Positions 1-7,737 of a stretch of DNA of 35,162 nt are shown piece after piece. Position numbers and translations under genes: made by a program. The notes beneath the pieces are model-generated. The model had not been told where the DNA came from. It worked only from the letters and a program-made list of their open reading frames with translations, and did no database searches. The stretch covers positions 1 through 35,162 of the forward strand of contig CALXBV010000023.1 in assembly GCA_944386635.1 (NCBI GenBank). Reading direction: 5' to 3'. Each line of letters begins with the position of its first letter. Position 1 is the first letter of the stretch. Source of the stretch: an uncultured Clostridia bacterium (GTDB lineage: Bacteria > Bacillota > Clostridia > TANB77 > CAG-465).

Positions 1-75
1 TCCAGGAATAATGTTTACTCTTGCAATTGAAGATTTTCTTTTTCCTGTTGCATAAATATATTCTTTTTTTGCCAT
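1..75 (-). CDS. rpsI: 30S ribosomal protein S9, N-terminal part (runs off the window)
   Basis: The first 25 codons are visible on the minus strand and the gene continues beyond base 1. The translation begins MAKKEYIYATGKRKSSIAR, which matches the conserved S9 start (ATGRRK-S-AR). S9 sits in the small-subunit head, with its C-terminal tail near the P-site tRNA. The ATG at 73-75 is preceded by AGGAGG (85-90), which overlaps the stop codon of rplM. The rplM-rpsI pair is the usual bacterial arrangement, and this tight junction points to co-transcription and translational coupling. Confidence 0.95.
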   Translation of the reverse strand, partial: MAKKEYIYATGKRKSSIARVNIIPG

Positions 76-88
76 TTTTTAATTCCTC

Positions 89-523
89 CTAAAAATTCCA
101 TATCTCTGGTTTTTGAGCTTCATGATTATGCTCTTGACCTTTAAATACTCTTAGTTTTGTTAACATTTCTCTACCTAGAGTGTTTTTTGGTAACATTCCT
201 TTAACTGCTAATATAACAGCTTTATCAGAATTGTTAGCCATTAAATCTTTGTAAGATATTTCTTTTAGACCAGTCATATATGATGAGTGACGTCTATAAA
301 ATTTATTGTTTAACTTGTTACCAGTTAAAACTATTTTATCTGAGTTTATATCTATAACGTTATCTCCACAATCAATATGTGTTGAATATGTAGGTTTATG
401 TTTACCTCTTAAAAGTCTAGCTGCTTCTGTAGCCACTCTACCAAGTGGTTTATTAGCTGCGTCTAGAATATACCATTTCTTTTCAATTTCTTTAGCTTTA
501 ACGCTATGTGTAGTATTATTCAT
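89..523 (-). CDS. rplM: 50S ribosomal protein L13
   Basis: 144 aa, the usual length for L13, an early-assembling 23S rRNA binding protein. Typical stretches are WYILDAANKPLGRVATEAA near the N-terminus, LRGKHKPTYSTHIDCGD around residue 40, and the MLPKNTLGR motif around residue 110. The ATG at 521-523 has a full AGGAGG-type site at 533-538. The stop codon TAG (89-91) overlaps the rpsI ribosome binding site. The gene is driven by a near-consensus promoter at 605-633 and has a structured leader of about 75 nt, a known place for L13 autoregulation in Firmicutes. Confidence 0.97.
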   Translation of the reverse strand: MNNTTHSVKAKEIEKKWYILDAANKPLGRVATEAARLLRGKHKPTYSTHIDCGDNVIDINSDKIVLTGNKLNNKFYRRHSSYMTGLKEISYKDLMANNSDKAVILAVKGMLPKNTLGREMLTKLRVFKGQEHNHEAQKPEIWNF

Positions 524-540
524 TTAATTTATCCTCCTAA

Positions 541-598
541 AATATGCTCTTAGAAAGTCAAATTTTCCGGGGTTATAGTTTGACTAACTATACGATAC
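541..598 (-). ncRNA. Candidate L13 autoregulatory leader (rplM 5' UTR)
   Basis: In transcript orientation the leader has a perfect 7-bp hairpin, TATAGTT/AACTATA (592-586 with 580-574), with loop AGTCA (585-581). The loop plus two stem bases (AGTCAAA, 585-579) is perfectly complementary to TTTGACT (562-556) just downstream, so a pseudoknot or alternative fold is possible. Firmicutes are known to carry an L13 leader in this position. That this is the same element is inferred from position and structure, not from a covariance search. Confidence 0.6.
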
Positions 599-604
599 TC
601 AAAT

Positions 605-633
605 ATTATACATTTTTTTTATAAAAATGTCAA
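605..633 (-). promoter_or_regulatory. Sigma-A promoter of rplM-rpsI
   Basis: On the minus strand: TTGACA (633-628), a 17-nt spacer, and TATAAT (610-605). Both hexamers match consensus exactly, as expected for a ribosomal protein operon. Confidence 0.9.
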
Positions 634-712
634 CTAAATAAAGAAAATCTTGTGAAAAAGTAGGTATGATCTAAAAAAATATACTGATATTAATACTTGC
701 AAAATATATTTA

Positions 713-741
713 TTTATAGTAATATATATATTGTATATAAT
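713..741 (+). promoter_or_regulatory. Possible sigma-A promoter of the HD-EAL gene
   Basis: TATAAT at 736-741 with TTTATA (713-718) 17 nt upstream. The -10 is perfect; the -35 matches 4 of 6 positions. It is divergent from the rplM promoter. The region is very AT-rich, so this is tentative. Confidence 0.4.
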
Positions 742-774
742 ATGTGTATAACTTTATGTTAGAAAGGATTAGTA

Positions 775-2406
775 ATGATAAAATACGAAGTTTATGAGGG
801 TGTATTTGATATGGATTTTCCAGATACATCTGCAACAATTATTGATGCCACAGAAAAGGGAAGATTAAGAAATATTATAAATAACCTTAATATGTATGCA
901 GATAATATGAAAATAGTAACAGAAATTTATACAAATGTTTTACTTGATCAAAATGTTTCATATTTTTTACCAAAAATAACTCAGCAAGATGTTTTTATGA
1001 GACATTTTCCAGAGCTTTATGAGTATAATGAATATGGTGAAAATTTATTTAACTGTGAACAAAATAGTAAGTATCACAGATATAGTGTCTTTTATCATAT
1101 TGTTGCTAGTATTGAAAATGCTAACGTATCTGAAATACCGATAGCAGATTGGCAAAAGAAAGTAATAAAATGGACTATGTTTTTACATGATATAGGAAAA
1201 CCATATGTAAAAAAAGTAGCTGAAGATGGCACAGAAACATTTATAGGTCATGATGAAAAATCTATTGATTTAGCACAAAAGATTTTAAGTAGATTTGATT
1301 TTACTGAAAATGAAAAAAATATTATATATACATTAATAAAATATCACGATAAGTATTTAACGGCTGAGGAAGTAACACAAGAAAACTTAACATTTTTAGC
1401 AAATGAATTAGGAAATGATAGAGAATTATTTTATTTATTAATAAATGTTAAGGATGCAGATGCTAAAGCTAAAAGTACAGAAGTATATAATGATTTCAAA
1501 ATTATAAAAGAGAAATTTTATGACTTTGCAAATACATATTTTGCTAAGGAAAATAGACAGAATTTGGAAGTGAAATCTGTGAATGCAAAAAATGTTTCTG
1601 AAGAAGTTGAGGAAACAGCTACAGAAGAGAAATTAACAAGTAAAGATATAAAAGAAATAATAGATGAAATTATTACTAAAAAGACAATAAGAGTTAGATA
1701 TCAGCCAATTATTGATTTAAAAACACAGGAAGTTTATGCATATGAAGCTTTGTCACAAATAAATGCTAGCAAAAAGATAAGAATAGATAAATTGTTAGAA
1801 GTAGCAAAAGATTATAATGATTATGATAAATTACAGCAAATATTATTTACAAATGCGATTGAGCAGTTTGAAAATATAATAAATAGAGAATCTAATGAAA
1901 TAATGGCAAACATTGATTATACTAGCTATGTTAAATATATAAACAAGCCAAGAATATATGATATGATGGCAAGAAATAAAGTTGTTATTGAATTTAAAAA
2001 TTATGATAATAAAGATTTAACAGAACTTCAAGAAACAATACAAACGATTCATTTAAAAGGTGGAAAGGTTGCATTTGACAATTTTAATTTAGATAAATTT
2101 AGTATAGAAGATTTATGTTATTTAGATATTGACTATATAATACCGGATATGTCATTTATAAAAAATATAAATAAAAATTTTGAAAAGCAAAAATATATAA
2201 ATAATTTAGTAACTTACACTATATCAAAAGATATAAATTTAATAGCCGTAGGCGTAGAAAATAAAAATGTATTGGATACGTTAAAATTAGTAGGAGTAAG
2301 ATTAGTACAGGGATATTATTTTGGAAAACCTTCATATGATATTAATATGATAAAAGATGATTTAACTAAGTTATTAAATTCTGAAGAAGATGAGTCAATA
2401 ATGTAA
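775..2406 (+). CDS. HD-domain / degenerate EAL-domain signalling protein
   Basis: 543 aa in two halves joined by a charged linker (about 255-290). The N-terminal half looks like an HD phosphohydrolase-type domain: H101 and H108 region, HD at 138-139 followed by IGKP, HD at 159-160, and HD at 191-192. The C-terminal half (about 303-530) follows the EAL cyclic-di-GMP phosphodiesterase fold: YQPIIDLKTQEVYAYEAL at 309-326 and VQGYYFGKP near 511. Several catalytic positions are altered: the DDFG motif is DNFN (435-438), the AEGVE motif is AVGVE (491-495), losing the usual second-position Glu, and the EITE segment is EFKN. I infer a binding or scaffold role for the EAL half rather than active c-di-GMP hydrolysis. 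The HD half may be the enzyme. ATG at 775 follows AGAAAGG. It is monocistronic, with a terminator directly after the stop. Confidence 0.75.
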   Translation: MIKYEVYEGVFDMDFPDTSATIIDATEKGRLRNIINNLNMYADNMKIVTEIYTNVLLDQNVSYFLPKITQQDVFMRHFPELYEYNEYGENLFNCEQNSKYHRYSVFYHIVASIENANVSEIPIADWQKKVIKWTMFLHDIGKPYVKKVAEDGTETFIGHDEKSIDLAQKILSRFDFTENEKNIIYTLIKYHDKYLTAEEVTQENLTFLANELGNDRELFYLLINVKDADAKAKSTEVYNDFKIIKEKFYDFANTYFAKENRQNLEVKSVNAKNVSEEVEETATEEKLTSKDIKEIIDEIITKKTIRVRYQPIIDLKTQEVYAYEALSQINASKKIRIDKLLEVAKDYNDYDKLQQILFTNAIEQFENIINRESNEIMANIDYTSYVKYINKPRIYDMMARNKVVIEFKNYDNKDLTELQETIQTIHLKGGKVAFDNFNLDKFSIEDLCYLDIDYIIPDMSFIKNINKNFEKQKYINNLVTYTISKDINLIAVGVENKNVLDTLKLVGVRLVQGYYFGKPSYDINMIKDDLTKLLNSEEDESIM

Positions 2407-2428
2407 AAAGGCAATTAATTGCCTTTTT
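2406..2428 (+). terminator. Intrinsic terminator of the HD-EAL gene
   Basis: Palindrome AAAAGGCAATT/AATTGCCTTTT directly after the stop codon, followed by T. It separates the gene from the recA promoter 12 nt on. Confidence 0.85.
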
Positions 2429-2439
2429 AATTTTGGGTG

Positions 2440-2468
2440 TTGACAAACTAAAAATTTAATAGTATAAT
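2440..2468 (+). promoter_or_regulatory. Sigma-A promoter of recA
   Basis: TTGACA (2440-2445), 17-nt spacer, TATAAT (2463-2468): consensus in both boxes. The SOS operator starts 7 nt after the -10. Confidence 0.9.
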
Positions 2469-2474
2469 AAAGAT

Positions 2475-2487
2475 CGAACAAACGTTC
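2475..2487 (+). promoter_or_regulatory. LexA (SOS) operator of recA
   Basis: CGAACAAACGTTC contains GAAC-N4-GTTC, the core of the Gram-positive LexA box. It covers the expected transcription start region (+1 to +13), so a bound repressor would block initiation. lexA itself is not in this window. Confidence 0.88.
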
Positions 2488-2511
2488 TAAAGATGTAAGG
2501 GGGATAATATT

Positions 2512-3582
2512 ATGATATCTGAAGAAAGAAAAAAAGCATTAGATATAGCAATGGCTCAAATCGAAAAAAACTTTGGAAAAGGAGCCGTAATGAAACTAGG
2601 AGAAGTTGGAGATGTAAGTGTTGACACTATACCATCAGGAGCATTAAGCTTAGATATAGCATTAGGAATAGGTGGATTTCCAAGAGGAAGAATAGTAGAG
2701 ATATTTGGTCCAGAATCATCTGGTAAAACTACAGTAGCTTTACATGCAATAGCAGAAGCACAAAAACAGGGTGGTATAGCAGCTTTTATAGATGCAGAGC
2801 ATGCTTTGGATCCAGTATATGCTAAAAATTTAGGCGTTGATATTGATAATTTAATAGTTGCTCAGCCAGATACTGGTGAACAAGCATTAGAAATAACTGA
2901 ACAATTAGTAAGAAGTGGAGCAGTGGATATCGTAACTATTGACTCTGTTGCTGCTTTAGTACCAAAAGCAGAAATTGATGGAGAGATGGGAGAATCTCAT
3001 GTAGGATTACAAGCAAGACTAATGTCTCAAGCATTAAGAAAACTAACAGGTGTATTAAATAAGTCAAATACAGTAGCAATATTTATAAATCAGTTACGTG
3101 AAAAAGTTGGGGTAATGTTTGGAAACCCAGAAACAACTCCAGGAGGAAGAGCATTAAAATTTTATGCTTCTATTAGACTTGATGTTAGAAAGCAAGAAGC
3201 AATAAAAATAAATGGAGAAGTAATGGGAACAAGAACAAAAGTTAAAGTTGTAAAAAATAAAGTAGCACCTCCTTTTAGAGAAGCAGTTTTTGATATTATA
3301 TATGGAAAGGGAATTTCAAATGAAGGTTGTGTTTTAGATTTAGCTACAGATTTAAATATTGTAGATAAAAGTGGAGCATGGTTTGCATATAACGGTCAAA
3401 AAATTGGACAAGGTAGGGAAAATGCTAAATTATACTTAGCGCAAAATCCAGATGTTATGAAAGAGATAGAAGATAAAGTTAGAGCTAATTTTAATATGGC
3501 ATTTGAAAAAAGTATGACTGGAATGGAAGAAAATGATGATGAAGAGGATCTTTCTTTAGATGAAGAAATAAATGAAGAGTAA
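2512..3582 (+). CDS. recA: Recombinase A
   Basis: 356 aa, the normal RecA length. RecA forms the ATP-dependent nucleoprotein filament for homologous strand exchange and triggers LexA self-cleavage. Visible motifs are Walker [10 protein letters not shown] at 66-74, the Walker B strand ending [12 protein letters not shown] around 140, the L1 loop region with [20 protein letters not shown], the L2 region [13 protein letters not shown] near 205, and an acidic C-terminal tail ([18 protein letters not shown]). ATG at 2512 has AAGGGGG (2497-2503). A consensus promoter and an SOS box precede it and an intrinsic terminator follows, so it is largely a single-gene SOS unit with recX reached by read-through. 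Confidence 0.98.
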   Translation: MISEERKKALDIAMAQIEKNFGKGAVMKLGEVGDVSVDTIPSGALSLDIALGIGGFPRGRIVEIFGPESSGKTTVALHAIAEAQKQGGIAAFIDAEHALDPVYAKNLGVDIDNLIVAQPDTGEQALEITEQLVRSGAVDIVTIDSVAALVPKAEIDGEMGESHVGLQARLMSQALRKLTGVLNKSNTVAIFINQLREKVGVMFGNPETTPGGRALKFYASIRLDVRKQEAIKINGEVMGTRTKVKVVKNKVAPPFREAVFDIIYGKGISNEGCVLDLATDLNIVDKSGAWFAYNGQKIGQGRENAKLYLAQNPDVMKEIEDKVRANFNMAFEKSMTGMEENDDEEDLSLDEEINEE

Positions 3583-3593
3583 TTAAGAGTAAT

Positions 3594-3621
3594 AAAAAGG
3601 CGCAATTTATGCGCCTTTTTT
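3594..3621 (+). terminator. Intrinsic terminator between recA and recX
   Basis: Perfect 11-bp stem AAAAAGGCGCA/TGCGCCTTTTT with loop ATTTA and a T-run. It ends 2 nt before the recX ribosome binding site, so recX expression probably depends on partial read-through from recA. Confidence 0.88.
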
Positions 3622-3634
3622 GAAGGGAGAAGAT

Positions 3635-4045
3635 ATGAACTTTGAACAAGCAAAAGAAAAAGCTGTAAAATATTTGGTACTAACTTTAAGGACAGAAAAT
3701 GAAGTAAGAAATAAATTAAAAAAAATTGATGTGGAAGAAGATGTAATAGAGGATGTAATTAAATATCTAAAAGAAATAAATTATATAAATGATTCTAATT
3801 ATATAGATTCATATATTAGACAGTGTATAAAAATTCCAAAATATTCTAAATATGAGATAAAAATGAAGTTATTACAAAAAGGAATAGATAAAAATTTATT
3901 GGAAGAAAAATTAGAAAGCTATGATTTAATAGAATATGAAAAAAATATTGTTGAAAAATTAAAAAATGGTAAATTAAAAGATATGGAGCCTTTAAAGCAA
4001 AAGGTATATCTTTATAGAAGAGGATTTAATGTGAATAATTTATAA
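3635..4045 (+). CDS. recX: Regulatory protein RecX
   Basis: 136 aa from the ATG at 3635, which has AAGGGAGA (3623-3630) in front; an upstream in-frame TTG at 3620 lies inside the recA terminator T-run and is unlikely. RecX binds RecA filaments and limits their extension. The protein shows the RecX tandem three-helix pattern: AVKYLVLTLRTENEVRNKL followed by VIKYLKEINYIND, then KYSKYEIKMKLLQKGID. It is short compared with many Firmicute RecX proteins, consistent with fewer helical repeats. Placement directly after recA supports the call. No separate promoter is evident. Confidence 0.88.
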   Translation: MNFEQAKEKAVKYLVLTLRTENEVRNKLKKIDVEEDVIEDVIKYLKEINYINDSNYIDSYIRQCIKIPKYSKYEIKMKLLQKGIDKNLLEEKLESYDLIEYEKNIVEKLKNGKLKDMEPLKQKVYLYRRGFNVNNL

Positions 4046-4082
4046 AATAAACTCAATATAAAAATAAAACAAAAATTATAAT

Positions 4083-4181
4083 ATAAGGATTAGTAAATGT
4101 AACTATTGTGGATATGTATTTAATCCAAAAGAACAAAGTGATGATAATAATTATTGCATAATAAATTTAAATATTATATAA
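4083..4181 (+). pseudogene. Rubredoxin-like gene remnant
   Basis: An open frame without a normal start codon reads ISKCNYCGYVFNPKEQSDDN and stops at 4179-4181. The CxxCGYVxNP pattern with acidic residues after it resembles the first metal knuckle of rubredoxin (CxxCGYxYDPxxGD). The second CxxC half is missing, and a stop lies in frame just upstream at about 4060. I read it as a decayed fragment; chance similarity cannot be excluded. The promoter I assign to deoD overlaps its 3' end. Confidence 0.4.
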
Positions 4182-4182
4182 T
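4154..4182 (+). promoter_or_regulatory. Probable promoter of deoD-scpA
   Basis: TTGCAT (4154-4159), 17-nt spacer, TATAAT (4177-4182), 25 nt before the deoD ATG. Confidence 0.6.
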
Positions 4183-4207
4183 CTAAATATAAATTTAGGA
4201 GGAAAAT

Positions 4208-4957
4208 ATGAACATAAATACACCAACACCACACAATAATGCAAAATTAGGAGATATAGCAAAAACTGTTTTAATGCCAGGAGATCCATTAAGAGCAAAA
4301 TATATTGCTGAAAAGTATTTTAAAAATCCAAAGCTATACAATGATGTAAGAGGTATGCTTGGATATACTGGAGAGTATAAAGGAGTTACTTTATCTGTAC
4401 AAGGTAGTGGAATGGGAGTTCCATCAATGGGAATATATTCTAAGGAGCTTTTTGAAGGATATGATGTAGATAATATAATACGAATTGGAAGTGCCGGGTC
4501 GTTAGATAATGATAATGCAAGTGATATTTCTAAAAGTGTAAATTTAGGGGATATAGTAATAGCATCAGATGTTGTTACAGATTCAAATTATATAGTTGCT
4601 AATCACTATGATGTTACACCTACAGCTTCAGAGAAATTATTAAATATAGCAAGAAAAAAAGCTGAAAATAAGAATAATATAAAATTAGGAACTATTTATA
4701 CATCAGATACTTTTTATATGGAGCATAGTTTACTAGAGGAAATGTCAAAGAAAGATATAATGGGTGTAGAAATGGAGACATTAGCTTTATATGCTAATGC
4801 AAAAGTATCAAATAAAAATGCACTTGCTTTATTTACTATTACAGATAAATTATTAAGAGGAATATCTGTATCAGCAAAAGAACGTCAAAGTGGTTTGGAT
4901 GAAATGATTGAATTTGCATTAGATATAGCTGTTGAATTAGAAAAGGAAAATAAGTAG
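4208..4957 (+). CDS. deoD: Purine-nucleoside phosphorylase, DeoD type
   Basis: 249 aa, slightly longer than the usual 235-240. It catalyses reversible phosphorolysis of purine (deoxy)nucleosides to free base and (deoxy)ribose-1-phosphate in the salvage pathway. Family signatures are the N-terminal TPHNNAKLGDIAKTVLMPGDPLRAKYIAE with the phosphate-binding GDPxRA, IRIGSAGSL around residue 96, GVEMETLALYA near 190 (purine/ribose pocket), and the TITD loop near 215 with the catalytic Asp. The ATG follows AGGAGG (4197-4202). The stop is one base before the scpA start, so the two are co-transcribed. Confidence 0.95.
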   Translation: MNINTPTPHNNAKLGDIAKTVLMPGDPLRAKYIAEKYFKNPKLYNDVRGMLGYTGEYKGVTLSVQGSGMGVPSMGIYSKELFEGYDVDNIIRIGSAGSLDNDNASDISKSVNLGDIVIASDVVTDSNYIVANHYDVTPTASEKLLNIARKKAENKNNIKLGTIYTSDTFYMEHSLLEEMSKKDIMGVEMETLALYANAKVSNKNALALFTITDKLLRGISVSAKERQSGLDEMIEFALDIAVELEKENK

Positions 4958-4958
4958 A

Positions 4959-5744
4959 ATGGCTATAGAAAAAAGAGAGAAGTTTAATTTTAATATAAAA
5001 AATTTTGAAGGACCATTAGACTTACTATTATATCTCATATCTAAAAATAAGAAAGATATATTTGAAATATCACTTAGTGAACTTACAGATGAATATATAC
5101 AATATTTAAATGAAATGAATGAAAGTAATATAGAAGTAGCTTCAGAATTTATTGTTATGGCATCAACATTATTAGATATAAAAGCAAGAAAATTATTGCC
5201 TCAACTCGAGGAGGAACCACAAGAGGATACAATATCTGAAGAAGAGCTACTTAGAAGAATATCTCAATATAAAATATATAAAGAGGCATCAGAAAAAATA
5301 AATAATATGTATTTACAAAATTTTGGATCTTTTGTTAAAAATTTCGAAAAAATAAATTTTGGTAAAAAGACTGAATATAAAGGAGAAAAGATAGACAAAC
5401 AGCAATTGTTTAATATTTATTCAGATATTCTATTTAGAAATGAAAATAAAATTAATAAGCATGCAAAAGAAATAGAAAAAATTGCAGTATATGAGAAGTA
5501 TACTGTTCAAGACAAGGTAAAACAAATTGTAGATTATTTAAATGAAAATAAAAGTATGGTGTTTAATTCAGTGTTTCCAAGTTCTTGTGATAATATTGAG
5601 ATTGTTACGGCTTTTTTGGGTGTATTAGAGCTTGGTAAACTTAGAAAGGTTGATATAGAGCAAAAATATTTGTTCTCAGATATAAATGTTATAAGAAAAA
5701 ATAATGACATTATTGATATAGACTCATCTAAATTTAATTATTAG
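4959..5744 (+). CDS. scpA: Segregation and condensation protein A (kleisin)
   Basis: 261 aa. ScpA is the kleisin that bridges the SMC heads and ScpB in the bacterial condensin complex. The N-terminal domain has the signature FEGPLDLLLYLISKNKKDIFEISLSELTDEYIQYL (residues 15-49); the C-terminal winged helix ends with VTAFLGVLELGKLRKVDIEQ around 220-240. It starts one base after the deoD stop without a strong ribosome binding site of its own, so it probably relies on translational coupling. scpB, often adjacent, is not found here; a terminator follows directly. Confidence 0.94.
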   Translation: MAIEKREKFNFNIKNFEGPLDLLLYLISKNKKDIFEISLSELTDEYIQYLNEMNESNIEVASEFIVMASTLLDIKARKLLPQLEEEPQEDTISEEELLRRISQYKIYKEASEKINNMYLQNFGSFVKNFEKINFGKKTEYKGEKIDKQQLFNIYSDILFRNENKINKHAKEIEKIAVYEKYTVQDKVKQIVDYLNENKSMVFNSVFPSSCDNIEIVTAFLGVLELGKLRKVDIEQKYLFSDINVIRKNNDIIDIDSSKFNY

Positions 5745-5768
5745 TACAGAGAAATCTGTACTTTTTTT
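5743..5768 (+). terminator. Intrinsic terminator of deoD-scpA
   Basis: 8-bp stem AGTACAGA/TCTGTACT with GAAA tetraloop and seven T. The stem begins in the scpA stop codon. Confidence 0.85.
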
Positions 5769-5815
5769 CATATTATTTTTTTATTTGCATATATAAAGAT
5801 TGAGGAGGGATAAAA

Positions 5816-6067
5816 ATGTTAAGATGCATAGGAAAAAATATTATATTAGATTCAAGTGATAAAAATGAATATGAAAAAAATGGAATTATAGTTAAGACAA
5901 GTACAGTATCTAACCTTATTGGAAATGTTGTATGTGTCGGTAAAGATGTAGAGGATGTCAAGGTAGGAGATAAGGTTATATATAGTCAAATGGATGCAAA
6001 AAAAATAGTGTATGAGAGTAATGAGTACTCTGTAATAAATGAGAAAGATATTTTAGCTATAATATGA
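5816..6067 (+). CDS. groES: Co-chaperonin GroES (short, divergent)
   Basis: 83 aa, about ten shorter than typical GroES. It would cap the GroEL ring in the ATP-driven folding cycle. Recognisable parts are IGKNIILDSS at the N-terminus, GNVVCVGKDVEDVKVGDKVIY (residues 36-56) and the C-terminal INEKDILAII. The mobile-loop GGIVL motif is reduced to NGIIV (21-25), and the segment forming the beta-hairpin roof (between the VAVG and DVKVGD motifs) is missing. Identity rests mainly on the groEL gene 11 bases downstream. The ribosome binding site GAGGAGGG (5802-5809) is strong. No CIRCE inverted repeat or CtsR heptad lies in the 70 bases upstream. Confidence 0.9.
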   Translation: MLRCIGKNIILDSSDKNEYEKNGIIVKTSTVSNLIGNVVCVGKDVEDVKVGDKVIYSQMDAKKIVYESNEYSVINEKDILAII

Positions 6068-6078
6068 GGTGAGTAGAT

Positions 6079-7674
6079 ATGTCAAAAAAAATTTTGTATG
6101 GGACAGAAGCCAAAGAGGCTATTCAAAGAGGAGTAGAAAAATTAGCTGATGCTGTAAGAATAACTTTAGGACCAAAGGGGAAAAATGTTGCTTTAAAATC
6201 TGAATATAATTCTCCCGTAATAATAAATGATGGAGTTTCAATTGCAAAAGAAATTGAGCTTGAAGATGAGATCGAAAATATTGGTGCAGAACTGTTAAAA
6301 GAGGTAGCTATGAAGACAAATGATGTTGCAGGAGATGGAACAACTACGGCTACTGTTCTTGCATATAATATGGTAAAAGAGGGAATGAAAAATATAGCAG
6401 CTGGAGCAAATCCAATTTTCATTAAAAAAGGAATGCAAAAGACGCTAGATGAAGCAGTAAAATATATAAAAGAAATCTCTCAAAGCATAAATTCTAATGA
6501 TCAAATAAAAGAGATAGCTAGTATTTCAGCAAATGATAGACAAATAGGAGAGTTAATAAGTAAAGCAATAGATATGATAGGAAAAGAGGGCGTTATTACT
6601 GTTGATGAGTCAAAGACACTAAGTACTAATTTAAATATAGTTGAAGGTTTGAAAATAGATAGCGGATATATATCATCATATATGGTAAGCGATAATTTAA
6701 AAATGGAGGAAGTATTAGAGAATCCATATATTTTAATAACTAATAAAAAAATTACAAGTGTTCAAGAAATATTACCTTTAGTTGAAAAAGTAGCACAGCA
6801 AAATAGATCACTATTACTTATTGTTGAAGACATAGAAGGAGAAGCTTTGGCAACTTTACTTGTAAATAAAATGAGAGGAAGTTTTAATTCTATAGCTATT
6901 AAAGCACCTAGTTTTGGTGAAAAAAGAAAAGAAATTCTTGAAGATATTGCAATAGTTACTGGAGGAAAAATGCTAGATGATGAAACTTTTATAGATTTAA
7001 AAGATGTTCAGATAGAAGATTTAGGATGTGCAAAAAGTGTAAAAGTTACAAAGGATAGCACTATAATATTAAGAGGTTGTGGAGAATCTTCTCAAATAGA
7101 AAGTAAGATAGAAGAAACTAAAAATAAGATACTAGAACAAACTGATGAATTTGAAGTAAAAAATTTACGAAAAAGGCTTGCTAGACTTCTTGGCGGAATA
7201 GCCGTAATAGAAGTAGGAGCTGCAACACAAACAGAATTAAATGAGAAAAAATTAAGAATAGAAGATGCTTTATCTGCTACTAGAGCTGCAATAGAAGAGG
7301 GAATTGTAGAAGGCGGTGGAACAGCATATATTAGTATAATGGGAAAAGTAGATGATTTTATTAATACATTAAAGGATGATGAGAGAGTAGGAGGAAAGAT
7401 TGTATTAAATTCATTGGAAAAACCATTATATCAAATTGCTCAAAATGCAGGAGCAAATGGAGATATAGTTGTAGAAAAGGTAAAAGAGACACCTAAAGAA
7501 ATAGGATATGATGCAATAAAAAATTCTTTTGTTAATATGAAAGAAAATGGTATAATTGATCCTACTAAAGTTACAAGAACAGCTTTAGAAAATGCAGTAT
7601 CTATTTCATCAATGATACTTACAACAGACGCAGCGATTTGTGAAATAAATAAAAACAATGCTGATTTAAAATAA
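6079..7674 (+). CDS. groEL: Chaperonin GroEL
   Basis: 531 aa ATP-dependent chaperonin of the 60-kDa class. Nucleotide-binding residues are in place: LGPKGKN (30-36), DGVSIAKEIE with D51, GDGTTTATV with D86, and RIEDALSATRAAIEEG with the ATPase Asp near 395. Apical-domain segments ENPYILITNKKI and EDIEGEALATLLVNKMRG are recognisable. The apical motif usually reading DRGYxSPYF is DSGYISSYMV. The protein ends INKNNADLK without the Gly-Gly-Met repeat tail common to GroEL. Its ribosome binding site GAGGTGAG overlaps the groES stop codon, indicating coupling. Confidence 0.96.
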   Translation: MSKKILYGTEAKEAIQRGVEKLADAVRITLGPKGKNVALKSEYNSPVIINDGVSIAKEIELEDEIENIGAELLKEVAMKTNDVAGDGTTTATVLAYNMVKEGMKNIAAGANPIFIKKGMQKTLDEAVKYIKEISQSINSNDQIKEIASISANDRQIGELISKAIDMIGKEGVITVDESKTLSTNLNIVEGLKIDSGYISSYMVSDNLKMEEVLENPYILITNKKITSVQEILPLVEKVAQQNRSLLLIVEDIEGEALATLLVNKMRGSFNSIAIKAPSFGEKRKEILEDIAIVTGGKMLDDETFIDLKDVQIEDLGCAKSVKVTKDSTIILRGCGESSQIESKIEETKNKILEQTDEFEVKNLRKRLARLLGGIAVIEVGAATQTELNEKKLRIEDALSATRAAIEEGIVEGGGTAYISIMGKVDDFINTLKDDERVGGKIVLNSLEKPLYQIAQNAGANGDIVVEKVKETPKEIGYDAIKNSFVNMKENGIIDPTKVTRTALENAVSISSMILTTDAAICEINKNNADLK

Positions 7675-7677
7675 TAT

Positions 7678-7719
7678 AAAAAAGTAGACAGAGAGAAAAA
7701 TACTCCAGTCTACTTTTTT
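7678..7719. terminator. Terminator after groEL, possibly bidirectional
   Basis: 12-bp outer stem AAAAAAGTAGAC/GTCTACTTTTTT with an inner GAG/CTC pairing. A-run and T-run on opposite sides let it serve groEL on plus and the convergent membrane protein gene on minus. Confidence 0.8.
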
Positions 7720-7737
7720 AATATATGTAAAATTAAA

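Noticed and set aside
3620..3634. Upstream TTG start for recX adding five residues.
   Set aside because: It lies in the T-run of the recA terminator and before the ribosome binding site.
5745..5815. Search for a CIRCE or CtsR site before groES.
   Set aside because: No TTAGCACTC/GAGTGCTAA or GTCAAA heptad pair is present; no convincing sigma-A promoter either.
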